Assembly: GCF_007827975.1 (NCBI RefSeq) | Contig: NZ_VITT01000012.1 | DNA: 64,000 nucleotides | Strand: one strand, 5' to 3' | Source: Nitrospirillum viridazoti | GTDB taxonomy: Bacteria > Pseudomonadota > Alphaproteobacteria > Azospirillales > Azospirillaceae | In this document: in pieces, positions 50,285-59,753 of the stretch | How the letters are laid out: each line of letters begins with the position of its first letter | Position numbering within the stretch: the first letter of the stretch is position 1 | Position numbers and translations under genes: made by a program | Notes under the pieces: model-generated | Database searches by the model: none | Seen by the model: the letters and a program-made list of their open reading frames with translations, nothing else | Told to the model about the DNA's origin: nothing

Positions 50285-51961
50285 TTACTGGACGATCGCC
50301 GGGCAAGTGTCGCCGGGACCGCCATCCAGGTCGATGCAGCGGCCGTCGACATCACCGGGGGCCAGCTTGAAACCCACCAGGGCCGCCAGCGTCGGCATGA
50401 TGTCGACCGTCTCGACGGACAGCGGCTGCTCGAAGCCGGTGATGCCCTTGCGCCAGAACAGGATGGGCACGCGCCGGTCATAATCCCAGGGGCTGCCGTG
50501 GGTGGCGATATAGGTCGGGGGCTTGGCGGCGATCGCGGTGATGCGCGGCTTCAGGAAGACCACCAGGTCACCCGACCGGCTGGGGTCGAACGAGGCCCGC
50601 GCGCGGTCCAGCAGGGACCACGCGTCGGGGGAGCCGGTCGGCGCCGGCGCGGCCGCCACCTCCGCCGCGGTGTAGACGGCGGCCACCTGCGGGTCGGCGC
50701 GGTACAGGGCCAGCGCTTCGTTCACCACCTTGGTCCGCCAGGTGCCGGCGACCGTCGGGCCCACCCAGACGTCGCCGTTGCCGCCGCCGAACAGCAGTTC
50801 CGCGCCGTCCACGCCCAGGGGCGCCACCTTCTTGCCCAGGTTCTCGGACACCAGGCCATCGTCCACGCGCGCCGCCATCGGCATGCCGCGCAGGCGTTCA
50901 CGCTCGGGGATATCATTGCCGCCGTGGTCGGCCGACAGGGCCAGGACATAGTCCACCCCGGTGGCGTCCAGCGCCGCGACCAGCTTGCCCAGCGTGCGGT
51001 CCAGATTGGCCATCTGGATGCACATCTCGGACCCCTCGGTGCCGTAGCTGTGGCCGATGTAGTCGGTCGCCGAGGCGCCGACGGTCAGCACGTCGACGGA
51101 CTTGCCGTGGCCCAGCTTCATGTCCTTGATCAGGCGGACGGCCAGGTCGACGATGGCGGCGTCGAACGCGGGGGATGCCCGCCACTGCGCCTCCGCCTTG
51201 GGGCCCGGCTGGTGGGCGAAGCGGCCGTTGCCCACCGTCAGGATGTCATCTTTCCTCTCCACCGCTACCGGCATGTCGATGGCCTTGCACCATTCCGGCT
51301 CGGCATATTCCTTGGCGGGCTTGGCGATCTCGGCCATGGCGGCCTCGTTCACGGCGGCCACGGCCGCCGGCGCGGTGCGGCCTTCGTAGGAGATGAAGCC
51401 CTGGCCGTCCTTCCAGAACCACAGCTCATCCACCGCATGGCCGCCCATCATGATGGCGGCGCGGTCCTTGCCGGCGACGGAAACGGTGCGCACGTCCGGG
51501 TCGGCCGCCTTCATCCGCTCACCCAGCGTCGGCACCTTCAGGTGCACGTCGGAGGGAACATAGGCCTTGTAGCTGCCCTTGCTCTCATCCTCGGCACAAT
51601 AAATCTTGCCCGGCCGGGGGCCCTTGAAGCTGTACCAGTCGTTGGCGATGATGCCGGTGCGGGCCGGATGGTCGCCGGTCATCAGCGTGGAATGGCCGGG
51701 GCAGGTTTCCGTCGCCGCATGGCTTTGATAGCCGTTGGGGAACACCGCCCCCTCGGTCAGCCGGCGCAGGCCGCCGGTGAAATGGCTGCGGTATTGCTGG
51801 AACAGGTCGGTGGAGAACTGATCGACCGAGACCAGCACGATCAGCTTGGGGGCCGGCGCCTCGGCATCCGCCGCGACGGCGGGCACAGTCATCAGGGTGG
51901 CCACGGCGCACAGCTGCGCCATCAGGGGCGCCACCATCCTGGAATACCAACGCGTCATCAT
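50285..51961 (-). CDS. Exported PafA-type alkaline phosphatase
   Basis: This 558-residue protein has a signal peptide (APLMAQLCAVATLMTVPAVA) and the alkaline-phosphatase-superfamily fold. Metal and nucleophile positions are visible: Asp47 (VSVDQF), nucleophile Thr86 in ATETCPGHSTL, Asn107 (ANDWY) and Lys165-Asp-Arg167 (AGKDRAAI). The last three match the PafA/SPAP phosphomonoesterase set. LSADHGGND supplies later metal ligands. It should release phosphate from organic phosphates in the periplasm. Two ATGs (51961, 51958) follow a GGGGGAT; I use the first. No Pho box was recognised. Confidence 0.9.
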   Translation of the reverse strand: MMTRWYSRMVAPLMAQLCAVATLMTVPAVAADAEAPAPKLIVLVSVDQFSTDLFQQYRSHFTGGLRRLTEGAVFPNGYQSHAATETCPGHSTLMTGDHPARTGIIANDWYSFKGPRPGKIYCAEDESKGSYKAYVPSDVHLKVPTLGERMKAADPDVRTVSVAGKDRAAIMMGGHAVDELWFWKDGQGFISYEGRTAPAAVAAVNEAAMAEIAKPAKEYAEPEWCKAIDMPVAVERKDDILTVGNGRFAHQPGPKAEAQWRASPAFDAAIVDLAVRLIKDMKLGHGKSVDVLTVGASATDYIGHSYGTEGSEMCIQMANLDRTLGKLVAALDATGVDYVLALSADHGGNDIPERERLRGMPMAARVDDGLVSENLGKKVAPLGVDGAELLFGGGNGDVWVGPTVAGTWRTKVVNEALALYRADPQVAAVYTAAEVAAAPAPTGSPDAWSLLDRARASFDPSRSGDLVVFLKPRITAIAAKPPTYIATHGSPWDYDRRVPILFWRKGITGFEQPLSVETVDIMPTLAALVGFKLAPGDVDGRCIDLDGGPGDTCPAIVQ

Positions 51962-52174
51962 ATCCCCCACTCACCCCTTGCGATCGGCGGGCCCTGGCGA
52001 CCGGCCCCCATGCGACCGGGCGACGCAGGCCCGCACCCTTGTTTTCCGTCGGCGGCCGGATCGCAACAGATGTCTGGCGTTGTCGTTGAAATGTCATGTG
52101 TTTCGCCCAGCTTGTCGCCGCGGGGCGCGTGACTTAAGGTGGAAATGCTGGGGTGGCGTCATCTTGGGGGATGC

Positions 52175-52936
52175 ATGACGGCGTTGGAAGTGCGGGGACT
52201 GGCCAAGGCGTTCAGCCGGCCGGCGGTGCGGGGCCTGGATCTGACCATCGCCCCCGGCGAGTTCTACGGCCTGCTGGGTCCCAACGGCGCGGGCAAGACC
52301 ACCACCCTGCGCATGATCGTGGGCCTGCTGCGGCCGGACGCCGGCAGCGTCCGCGTCTTCGGCGTCGATGCCCTGGCCGATCCCATCGCCGCGAAGCGCC
52401 AGGTGGCCTGGCTGCCGGATGAGCCGCTGATCTACGACAAGCTGACGCCGCTGGAATTCCTGGAATTTGTGGCCGGCCTGTGGGGTGTGCCCGCGGCCGA
52501 CGCCAGCGCGCGGGCGGAGGAACTGCTGCACCGCCTGGACCTGTGGGATCACCGGGCGGAGCGGTGCGAAGGCTTTTCGCGGGGCATGAAGCAAAAGGCG
52601 GCCCTGGCCGGCGCCCTGATCCACGACCCGCGCCTGCTGATCCTGGATGAGCCGCTGACCGGCCTGGACGCCGCCATCGCCCGTGAGGTGAAGGACATCC
52701 TGGTGGAACGGGTGCGGGCGGGTGCGACGATCATCCTGACCACCCACATCCTGGACGTGGCGGAGCGGCTGGTCGGCCGCATCGGCATCATCCAGAACGG
52801 CCGCCTACTGGCCGAGGGCACGCTGGCGGAACTGCGCGGCCGGGTGGGGCGCGACGACAGCACCCTGGAAGACGTGTTCTTGGACCTGGTGGCCGCGCCC
52901 GCCGGCCAGACCGCGGTCGAACAGGCGCCGGCATGA
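52175..52936 (+). CDS. ABC transporter ATP-binding protein (ABC-2 type)
   Basis: This 253-residue ATPase has Walker A GPNGAGKTT (about 37-45), a signature degenerate for the family (FSRGMKQKAALAGAL instead of LSGGQ), Walker B LLILDEPLTGLD and the switch His in TTHILD. FYGLLGPNGAGKTTTLRMIV is typical of ABC-2/CcmA-like exporters. The ATG at 52175 has GGGGG upstream. It overlaps the permease gene by four bases, so the two form an exporter. The substrate is unknown. Confidence 0.9.
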   Translation: MTALEVRGLAKAFSRPAVRGLDLTIAPGEFYGLLGPNGAGKTTTLRMIVGLLRPDAGSVRVFGVDALADPIAAKRQVAWLPDEPLIYDKLTPLEFLEFVAGLWGVPAADASARAEELLHRLDLWDHRAERCEGFSRGMKQKAALAGALIHDPRLLILDEPLTGLDAAIAREVKDILVERVRAGATIILTTHILDVAERLVGRIGIIQNGRLLAEGTLAELRGRVGRDDSTLEDVFLDLVAAPAGQTAVEQAPA

Positions 52937-54417
52937 CCGCCGGTACCCTGCGCCCGGGGACCTTGGCCTGGCTGCTGCGGCATGAGCTGCGCCTGGCCGC
53001 ACGGGCCATCAAACTGTCATCCCCCAGCGTCTGGATCACCCTGCTGGCCATGGTGATCCTGTTCCACGTCCTGGGCGCCTTCCTGGCCCTGGGCGCCAGC
53101 CGGGGCGCCGCCGACATGCAGCCGGCGATCGGCGCCATGGTGGCGGCGCTGGCCTGCTGCTTCATGATGGGCACGGCCATCTACCGCGCCATGGACACGA
53201 TCTATACCCGGGGCGATTACGACCTGCTGCTGTCATCCCCCTTGTCGCCCGCCGTCATCCTGCCGGCCCGCGCCCTGGCGGTGACGGCCGGGACCCTGCT
53301 GTTCCCCGCGTCCTTGATCCTGCCGATCGCCAACATGGGCGCCATCTTCGGCCGCCCCAACTGGCTGGCCGCCTATCTGGCCCTGCCCGCCCTGGCCCTG
53401 GCCGTGACAGGCGTCGCCCTGCTGGTGGCGCTGTTGCTGGTCCGCTGGGTGGGGGTGCGGCGTGCCCGCGTCGTAGGCCAGGGCATCGCCGCCTTCACCG
53501 GCATGCTCATGGGCCTGGCGGGGCAGATCCCCCGGCTGCTGGGCCCGCATGTCGACTGGATGGCGCGCGCCGACGGGCTGAGGCACGGGCCGCTGGCGGC
53601 CTTCGTGCTGCTGCCCGGCCACGCCCTGCTGGGCGACCCGCTATCCCTGGCCGTCCTGGTCATCGCTTGTGTCAGCATCTTCGCCGGCGTGACCGCGCGC
53701 TGGGGCCCCACCTTCATCGCCACTGCCTCCGCCGCGGCCGGCGCCACGACGGCCGCAACCAAGGCGCCGACCAAGGCCCATCAGTTCCAGGACCGTCTGG
53801 GTCCCCTGCTGCGCCGCAAGGAATGGCGCCTGATGCGCCGCCACCCGCAGCTGCCCCTGCTGCTGTTCCAGCAGATGAGCGGCGCCATCATCCTGGTCAT
53901 TTCCATGCAGGACCAGTGGCGGACCGATCCGCTGACCCTGGCCGCCCTGGTGGTGCCCTTGGCCGCGCTGACGGCCGGCACCCTGGCCAAGCTGGCCCTG
54001 GCCGACGGCGCCGCCGACCTGATCAACGCCGCCCCGGTTCCGCCCAAGCGCCTGCGCCAGGCCAAGGTGGAGGCGGCCGGCCTGCCGCCCCTGGCGGCGG
54101 TGGCCCTGGTGGCAGCACTAGCCGGCGGCGTTAGCCTGTGGGGCACGCTGACCATCCTCAGCTGCGGCATCGCCGCCACCTTCTGCGCCGTGGTGGCCAG
54201 CCTGTGGGTGCAACCGGTCAGCGGAAGCGAGGTGGACCAGGTGCTGAAGCCGCGCAAGGGCGCCGGCGGCAAGCTGGTGGGCCGCACCCTGCTGGAAATG
54301 ATGATGAGCTACGGCTGGATGGGCGCCACCGTCCTGATGCTGCACCACAACCCCTTCGCCCTGTTGGTGGCGGGCGGCCTGCTGGGCCTGGTGGCCATCC
54401 TGCGGGCGCCGTTGTAG
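52933..54417 (+). CDS. ABC-2 type transporter permease, 494 residues
   Basis: This polytopic membrane protein starts with an ATGA overlap onto the ATPase gene. It begins with an amphipathic stretch, LAWLLRHELRLAARAI, before the first helix (WITLLAMVILFHVLGAFLAL), and has about ten to twelve hydrophobic segments. A cytoplasmic repeat RRKEWRLMRRHPQLPLLLFQ in the middle suggests two fused halves, and GDYDLLLSSPLSPAVILPAR is the typical ABC-2 loop. It pairs with the preceding ATPase as a two-gene exporter of unknown substrate. A REP element follows immediately. Confidence 0.85.
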   Translation: MTAGTLRPGTLAWLLRHELRLAARAIKLSSPSVWITLLAMVILFHVLGAFLALGASRGAADMQPAIGAMVAALACCFMMGTAIYRAMDTIYTRGDYDLLLSSPLSPAVILPARALAVTAGTLLFPASLILPIANMGAIFGRPNWLAAYLALPALALAVTGVALLVALLLVRWVGVRRARVVGQGIAAFTGMLMGLAGQIPRLLGPHVDWMARADGLRHGPLAAFVLLPGHALLGDPLSLAVLVIACVSIFAGVTARWGPTFIATASAAAGATTAATKAPTKAHQFQDRLGPLLRRKEWRLMRRHPQLPLLLFQQMSGAIILVISMQDQWRTDPLTLAALVVPLAALTAGTLAKLALADGAADLINAAPVPPKRLRQAKVEAAGLPPLAAVALVAALAGGVSLWGTLTILSCGIAATFCAVVASLWVQPVSGSEVDQVLKPRKGAGGKLVGRTLLEMMMSYGWMGATVLMLHHNPFALLVAGGLLGLVAILRAPL

Positions 54418-54423
54418 CACGCG

Positions 54424-54523
54424 CCCTCAAGCGCCGGGCGCCCCCATCCGGGGGCTGGGCTTCCTCCCTTTTCAGTCCGCTGCCGCTCCCCGAAAAGGTC
54501 CGGCGGCCGCGGTCGCGGCCTAG
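54424..54523 (-). repeat. Composite REP element, copy 3
   Basis: On the minus strand, from 54523: CTAG head, perfect stem GGCCGC-GACC-GCGGCC (54520-54505), central hairpin CTTTTC/GAAAAG, then CCCCC-ATCC-GGGGG (plus strand) and the tail with TGAGGG. Each stem differs from copy 2 by paired changes that keep base pairing. Confidence 0.75.
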
Positions 54524-54536
54524 TTGGTATAGGTGA

Positions 54537-55880
54537 TCACTCCGCCGGCGACAGCGTCACGCCGCCACGGCGGCGGTTGATGAACAGCACCATGATCGCG
54601 GTCAGCACGCAGGCCAGGCCCGCGACCTGGAACGCCGGGAAGTAGCTGCCCCATTCGGTGCGGATGATGCCGGTGCCATAGGCCGCCAGGGCCGCGCCCA
54701 TCTGATGGCCCGCCCCCACCCAGCCGAAGACCACGGGCGCGTCGCGACGGCCGAAGCGGTCGGTGACCAGGCGTACGGTGGGCGGCACGGTGGCGATCCA
54801 GTCCAAGCCGTAGAACGCGGCGAAGATAGAGAGGCCGTAGAGGCTGAATCCCGACAGGGGCAGGTAGAACAAGGATAGGCCGCGCAGGCCGTAATACCAG
54901 AACAGCAGCTTGCGACTATCCACCCGGTCGGACAGCCAACCGGACCCGGTGGTGCCCACCAGATCGAACAGGCCCATCAGGGCCAGCAGGCTGGCGGCCG
55001 CCACTTCGGGGATGCCCTGGTCGAAACAGGCGGAGATGAGGTGCGTGCCGATCAGGCCGTTGGTCGACAAGCCGCAAACGAAGAAGCTGCCGAACAACAG
55101 CCAGAAATCCACCGACTTCGACGCCCGGCCCAGCGTGGTGAAGGCGATGACGATGGGGTTGCCGCTCGCCCCCTTTAGACCAAATGGCGGCAGTTCATCC
55201 TCCAGGGTGCCGCCCAGAGGCGCCAGGCCCACGGCGCGGGGGCTGTCGGGCAGCAGCAGGCCCACCAGCGGCACCAGCGCCAGGGCGGCCGCCCCCACCG
55301 TCAGACCCACCGCCTGCCAGCCGAAATGGGTGGCCAGGGCGGCCATGCCGGGCAGGAACACCAGCTGGCCCGTGGCCGAACTGGCGGTCAGCAGGCCCAT
55401 GACCAGGCCGCGCTGCTTGATGAACCAGCGGTTCACCACCGTGGCCGCCAGGGTCATGGAGGTGAGGCCCGTGCCCAGGCCCACCAGCAGGCCCCAGGAC
55501 AGCATCATCTGCCAGGGCCGGGTCATCAGGGTACTGGTGATGGTCGTCACCGCCAGCAGGCCCAGACCTGTCAGGATGGTGCGTCGGACGCCGACAGCCT
55601 GCATCAGGGCAGCTGCGAACGGGCCCATGAAGCCATAGAGGAAGATGTTCAGCGACACCGCCGCCGCAATGGTGGCGCGGTCCCAGCCCAGCGCCTGTTC
55701 CAAGGGCACGAACAGCACGCCCGGGGCCGCCCGCACCCCTGCCCCCACCAACAGGGTGGCGAAGGCGAGGGCGGCCGCCACCCACCCGTAATGCATGCGC
55801 CCGTCCACCTGCCGGGCCAGGTGCCGGGCCAACGGGGGCGCGGAGCCAAAGGAATTTTTGGGGGCGGTCACATCGGTCAT
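54537..55880 (-). CDS. MFS transporter (OFA/oxalate-formate antiporter-like)
   Basis: This 447-residue carrier has twelve membrane helices of the major facilitator superfamily. RMHYGWVAAALAFATLLVGA, GVRAAPGVLFVPLEQALGWD and FSLYGLSIFAAFYGLDWIAT are typical of the OFA/NarK-distant group that moves monocarboxylates. There is no signal peptide. The start at 55880 is chosen because the coding character begins there. A consensus-like promoter with a palindrome lies 38-65 bases upstream. The substrate is unknown. Confidence 0.85.
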   Translation of the reverse strand: MTDVTAPKNSFGSAPPLARHLARQVDGRMHYGWVAAALAFATLLVGAGVRAAPGVLFVPLEQALGWDRATIAAAVSLNIFLYGFMGPFAAALMQAVGVRRTILTGLGLLAVTTITSTLMTRPWQMMLSWGLLVGLGTGLTSMTLAATVVNRWFIKQRGLVMGLLTASSATGQLVFLPGMAALATHFGWQAVGLTVGAAALALVPLVGLLLPDSPRAVGLAPLGGTLEDELPPFGLKGASGNPIVIAFTTLGRASKSVDFWLLFGSFFVCGLSTNGLIGTHLISACFDQGIPEVAAASLLALMGLFDLVGTTGSGWLSDRVDSRKLLFWYYGLRGLSLFYLPLSGFSLYGLSIFAAFYGLDWIATVPPTVRLVTDRFGRRDAPVVFGWVGAGHQMGAALAAYGTGIIRTEWGSYFPAFQVAGLACVLTAIMVLFINRRRGGVTLSPAE

Positions 55881-56290
55881 GGCGGCGCTTATCCGATCGG
55901 GGTACAGGGTGGCTCTTATAATACGGGCAATTACCCATATTTCAAGAAGCCTTGAAAACAGGCGACTTCCGGGCGTCATATGGCTGTCACGGCGCTGTCA
56001 TAGGCGGCTGGACAAAGGCTCACCGCGCCCCTGCCCTTCGTCTAGCGCTATCCTATTTTGTTGAAGACTTCGGCCTATGAGGGGCGTAAGCTTTTGAAAC
56101 GCGGCATGACCGCCTCAAGGCGCCGATTGTCGCCTGATGACGGATGCGTCAATAAAAGAAAATATACGCTGGCGCCGATCTTGTTGCGCTGGCGGCAAAC
56201 GGGATGGAACTACTGCCAGAACCGGACCATCGTCTAAGGCACTCAAGGCGATTTCGCCTTTATCCCTTGAACAGATAGCTGGAGGGAACT
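55881..56290. other. Intergenic region MFS / DUF465 gene
   Basis: This 410-base divergent region has the MFS promoter and operator-like palindrome (separate entry) and the GGAGGG site of the DUF465 gene. Nothing else is recognised. Confidence 0.7.
55918..55945 (-). promoter_or_regulatory. Sigma-70-like promoter with internal palindrome, MFS gene
   Basis: On the minus strand TTGAAA (55945-55940) and TATTAT (55923-55918) are 16 bases apart. Between them GGGTAATTGCCC (55936-55925) is a near-perfect palindrome, the place where a repressor would block polymerase. Confidence 0.55.
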
Positions 56291-56458
56291 ATGGCCACTG
56301 ACAATTTCGTCGAAAGCCTGCGCCAGAAGCATGCCAGTCTGGAAGACCGTATCCACAGCGAACTGGCACGCCCCTATCATGACAGCGCCCTCGTGCAGCG
56401 CATGAAATTCGAAAAGCTCAGGCTGAAAGAGAAGATCGACGAACACACGCGGCACTGA
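56291..56458 (+). CDS. DUF465 (YdcH-like) small protein
   Basis: This microprotein of 55 residues has the family's two-helix pattern: MATDNFVESLRQKHASLEDR, then a short break (ARPYHD) and LVQRMKFEKLRLKEKIDEHT. It is charged, soluble and probably a helical hairpin. GGAGGG lies four to nine bases before the ATG. The role of DUF465 is unknown. A strong terminator follows, so it forms a single-gene transcript. It lies between the MFS and mat genes without an obvious link. Confidence 0.85.
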   Translation: MATDNFVESLRQKHASLEDRIHSELARPYHDSALVQRMKFEKLRLKEKIDEHTRH

Positions 56459-56526
56459 TCCGTCGCGGGCCACTGGCCATGTGGGGCCGCCGGCCACCCG
56501 AACCGGGTGCGGGGGTCCTGAAAGTG

Positions 56527-56562
56527 AAAGACCGGGTGGGCCGTCCCATCCGGTCTTTTTTT
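56527..56562. terminator. Bidirectional-capable rho-independent terminator
   Basis: AAAGACCGG (56527-56535) pairs with CCGGTCTTT (56550-56558), nine pairs, followed by TTTT on the plus strand. It ends the DUF465 gene, and its A-rich arm gives partial function for matB from the other side. Confidence 0.85.
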
Positions 56563-56605
56563 ATGCCGATTTCAACGCGCGACAGACAACGCGACGGACA
56601 AGGGG

Positions 56606-58147
56606 CTATTTCCTGTAAAGCCCCTGGTATTCCTGGCGCAGCAGGTTCTTCTGCACCTTGCCCATGGTGTTGCGCGGCAGGTCGTCCACGAACAGCACGC
56701 GCTTGGGCTGCTTGAACTTGGCCAGGCGGCCGTCCAAGGCGGCCAGCACGGCGGCCTCATCCACAGCCGCCCCTTTCCGGCGCACCACCACGGCCGTCAC
56801 CCCTTCACCGAAATCCGGATGCGGCACGCCGATGACGGCGCTTTCCACCACCCCGGGCAGGCCGTCGATCTCCGTCTCGATCTCCTTGGGATAGACGTTG
56901 TAGCCGCCGGAGATGACCAGGTCCTTGCCCCGGCCGACGATATGGACATAGCCCCGGGCGTCGATCTTGCCCAGGTCGCCGGTGATGAAGAAGCCGTCGG
57001 GGCGGAATTCGGCCGCCGTCTTCTCCGGCATCTGCCAATAGCCTTTGAAGACGTTGGGGCCGCGCACCTCGATCATGCCGATCTCCCCTTGCGGGGTGGC
57101 GGCGCCCGTCTCCGGATCCACCACGCGCAGGGCCACGCCCGGCAGGGGGAAGCCTACGGTGCCGGCCACCCGGTCGCCGTCATAGGGGTTGGAGGTGTTC
57201 ATGTTGGTCTCGGTCATGCCGTACCGTTCCAGGATCGCCAGGCCGGTGCGGGCCCGCCAGCTGTCATGGGTTTCGGCCAGCAGCGGGGCGGAGCCGGAGA
57301 TGAACAGCCGCATGTGGGCCGTCGCCTCCTTGGTCAGGCCCGGATGCTGCAGCAGGCGGACGTAGAAGGTGGGCACACCCATCATGGTGGTGGCGCGCGG
57401 CAGCTGGCGCATGACCTCGTCGGCATCGAACCTGGCGAGGAAGATCATGGTGCCGCCGGCCAGCAGCAGGGTGTTGGTGGCCACGAACAGGCCATGGGTG
57501 TGGAAGATGGGCAGCGCGTGCAGCAGCACGTCGCGGCCCGTGAACTGCCAATAGTCCACCAGGGTCAGGGCGTTGGAGGCCAGGTTGTCATGGCTGAGCA
57601 TGGCGCCCTTGGACCGGCCGGTGGTGCCTGAGGTGTAGAGGATAGCGGCCAGGTCGTCGGCGCCACGGTCGATGTCCCCGAAGGTGCTGGACTGCGCCAG
57701 CGCCGCCGCCAGCAGGGTGCCGGCATCGGCCGCCCCCTGGCCCCCCAGCGTTTCCACGGCGGCCACGCCCTTGGCGCGGGCCAGTTCCGTCATGGGGCCC
57801 GCCTTGGCGGGATCGCACACCACCAGGTGGGGCGTGGCGTCGCCGATGAAATAGTCCAGTTCCGCCAGGGTGTAACCGGTGTTCAGCGGCAGGTAGATGG
57901 CGCCCGCCCGCACGCAGGCGAGATAGAGCATGATGGCCTCGGCGCTCTTCTCCACCTGCACCGCCACACGGTCACCCGGCTTCACCCCCCGGGCCACCAG
58001 CAGGTTGGCCATGCGGGCCGACAACGCCGTCATCTCGCCGTAGGTCAGTGTCCGCTCGGGTTGGCCCTTGGTTTCCGGAATGATGATGAACGGCGTCTCC
58101 GGTGCCGGCATGCGGCTCAGGATCAGGGAAAAGAGATGGTTGGCCAT
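56606..58147 (-). CDS. matB: Malonyl-CoA synthetase (malonate-CoA ligase)
   Basis: This 513-residue acyl-CoA synthetase of the AMP-forming family has the phosphate loop ILYTSGTTGRSKGAML, the adenylation motif LERYGMTETNMNTSNPYDGD, the hinge FFITGDLGKIDARGYVHIVG and the catalytic Lys near the end (PRNTMGKVQKN). MNTSNPYDGDRVAGTVGFPL is the MatB-specific region. It activates malonate to malonyl-CoA. It is third in matR-matA-matB, 47 bases after matA. GGAG lies ten bases before the ATG at 58147. Confidence 0.93.
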   Translation of the reverse strand: MANHLFSLILSRMPAPETPFIIIPETKGQPERTLTYGEMTALSARMANLLVARGVKPGDRVAVQVEKSAEAIMLYLACVRAGAIYLPLNTGYTLAELDYFIGDATPHLVVCDPAKAGPMTELARAKGVAAVETLGGQGAADAGTLLAAALAQSSTFGDIDRGADDLAAILYTSGTTGRSKGAMLSHDNLASNALTLVDYWQFTGRDVLLHALPIFHTHGLFVATNTLLLAGGTMIFLARFDADEVMRQLPRATTMMGVPTFYVRLLQHPGLTKEATAHMRLFISGSAPLLAETHDSWRARTGLAILERYGMTETNMNTSNPYDGDRVAGTVGFPLPGVALRVVDPETGAATPQGEIGMIEVRGPNVFKGYWQMPEKTAAEFRPDGFFITGDLGKIDARGYVHIVGRGKDLVISGGYNVYPKEIETEIDGLPGVVESAVIGVPHPDFGEGVTAVVVRRKGAAVDEAAVLAALDGRLAKFKQPKRVLFVDDLPRNTMGKVQKNLLRQEYQGLYRK

Positions 58148-58194
58148 GGCGGTCACACTCCGGCGTCTTCTTGGGGCGTTGTTATTATTGAGGC

Positions 58195-59688
58195 TTAAAC
58201 AACAGGCGGCTGGGCAGTATCGGCGGCGGGGCGGGCGCGCTTGGGCACCCCGGCCTTGTCAGGCTTGGGCGGCTTGGGTTCGTCCGTGCCGCTCTCGGCC
58301 TTCAGGTGACGGCGGACAGCCGCCGCGGCCACCACCTCGCCCTTGTCGGCGTAGCGCTCGTGGTTGGTTTCGATGTCGTCCAGCTTATAGAGGTAATTGA
58401 CCATCAGGCCATGCGATTGGGTCAGGCCCTTGGGCGACAAATCGCCCAGGAAGTTCAGACGTTCCAGCCGGGCACCATTGCCCAGGTGGAAGCGGGCGAC
58501 CGGGTCCACCGGCTTGTTGCCACGGGACTTGGCCTTCAGGAAATAGTGCGCCGCCGCCTGCAGCAGCACGGGCGACACGGTGGCGGCGGTGCCCGGATCG
58601 CGCTGCCAGTCCGGCTGGTCCAGCGCCGCCAGGATGGCCTTGTCCGCCGGCGCCAGCACGGCGGACGCCTCGTCACCGCGTTCCCGCGCCAGCCATTTGG
58701 CGAAGGCCGGCACGGGCGACAGCGTGACGAAGGTGTGCAGGTTGGGCAGTTCTCCCCGCAAATCCTCCACCACCTGCTTGATCAGGAAGTTGCCGAAGGA
58801 TACGCCGCGCAGCCCCTCCTGGCAGTTGGAGATGGAATAGAACACGGCGGTGGTCGCGTCTTCCTCCGCCATAGGGGCGCGGCCCTCCGCCAGCAGGGCG
58901 TCGATGCTGGCCGGGATGTCCGGGGCCAGCGCGACCTCCACGAAGATCAGCGGGTCGTCGGGCAGCTGGGGATGAAAAAAGGCGAAGCAGCGGCGGTCGG
59001 CCGGCGCCAGGCGGCGGCGCAGATCGTCCCAGTCGCGGATGGTGTGTACCGCCTCATACCGGATGATCTTTTCCAGGATATTGGCCGGCGTCGTCCAGTC
59101 GATGTGGCGCAGCACCAGGAAACCCCGGTTGAACCAGCTGGCCAGCAAGTGGCTGAAGTCGGCGTCCACCGCCTCCAGCGCCTGCTTTTCCACCCCCTGC
59201 GCGTCGGCCATCACCCGGAACAGGGCCTCGCGCATGCGCACCACCGCCTCGGTTCCGCCGGGGGCCAGGTTCAGGCGGCGGAACAGCTCCTGCCGCCGCG
59301 CCTCGGCCGCGTTGTGCAGGGCTAGCGCCGTGCCGGCGCCCGGCGCCGTGCGATAGGCGTCAATGGCTTTGTCCAGCTTGATTGGGTCGGGACCGAAACG
59401 ATAGGCCAGATCCAGCAGGAAGGCCCGCTGGCCCACGGTGTCGAGCCGCGCCCACTGGTCCAGGATCTGGCCGGCCAGCGCCACGCCCGAGGCCTCGCCC
59501 CGGCCGGACAGCAGGGTGTCGCACAGGGTGGGCAGGTCGCGCTTGGGCTGCCCCTTGGCGGACAGCGGCATCAGCTTGGCCGCGTCCTCCAGCAAATCCT
59601 CCACCATGGGGCCGTGACGGCGCACCAGGGCGCGGCCGCGATCGGCGATGGTCGTCAACATGGACCGGAAGAAGGTGCTGCTGCTCAT
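58195..59688 (-). CDS. matA: Malonyl-CoA decarboxylase
   Basis: This 497-residue MCD has a helical N-domain followed by the catalytic domain with the Ser/His signatures FYSISNCQEGLRGVSFGNFL and FHLGNGARLERLNFLGDLSP. It converts malonyl-CoA to acetyl-CoA and CO2. The ATG at 59688 has GAGG upstream, although an in-frame start at 59757 exists. The C-terminal tail is Lys/Pro/Asp-rich (DEPKPPKPDKAGVPKRARPA). It is downstream of matR (stop of matR overlaps the longer frame) and upstream of matB. Confidence 0.93.
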   Translation of the reverse strand: MSSSTFFRSMLTTIADRGRALVRRHGPMVEDLLEDAAKLMPLSAKGQPKRDLPTLCDTLLSGRGEASGVALAGQILDQWARLDTVGQRAFLLDLAYRFGPDPIKLDKAIDAYRTAPGAGTALALHNAAEARRQELFRRLNLAPGGTEAVVRMREALFRVMADAQGVEKQALEAVDADFSHLLASWFNRGFLVLRHIDWTTPANILEKIIRYEAVHTIRDWDDLRRRLAPADRRCFAFFHPQLPDDPLIFVEVALAPDIPASIDALLAEGRAPMAEEDATTAVFYSISNCQEGLRGVSFGNFLIKQVVEDLRGELPNLHTFVTLSPVPAFAKWLARERGDEASAVLAPADKAILAALDQPDWQRDPGTAATVSPVLLQAAAHYFLKAKSRGNKPVDPVARFHLGNGARLERLNFLGDLSPKGLTQSHGLMVNYLYKLDDIETNHERYADKGEVVAAAAVRRHLKAESGTDEPKPPKPDKAGVPKRARPAADTAQPPVV

Positions 59689-59753
59689 GGGCTGGACCTC
59701 ATGGCCTTGCAAACTGGATTGGGCGGACCGCGGATTGAGATGGCGGCGAACGG

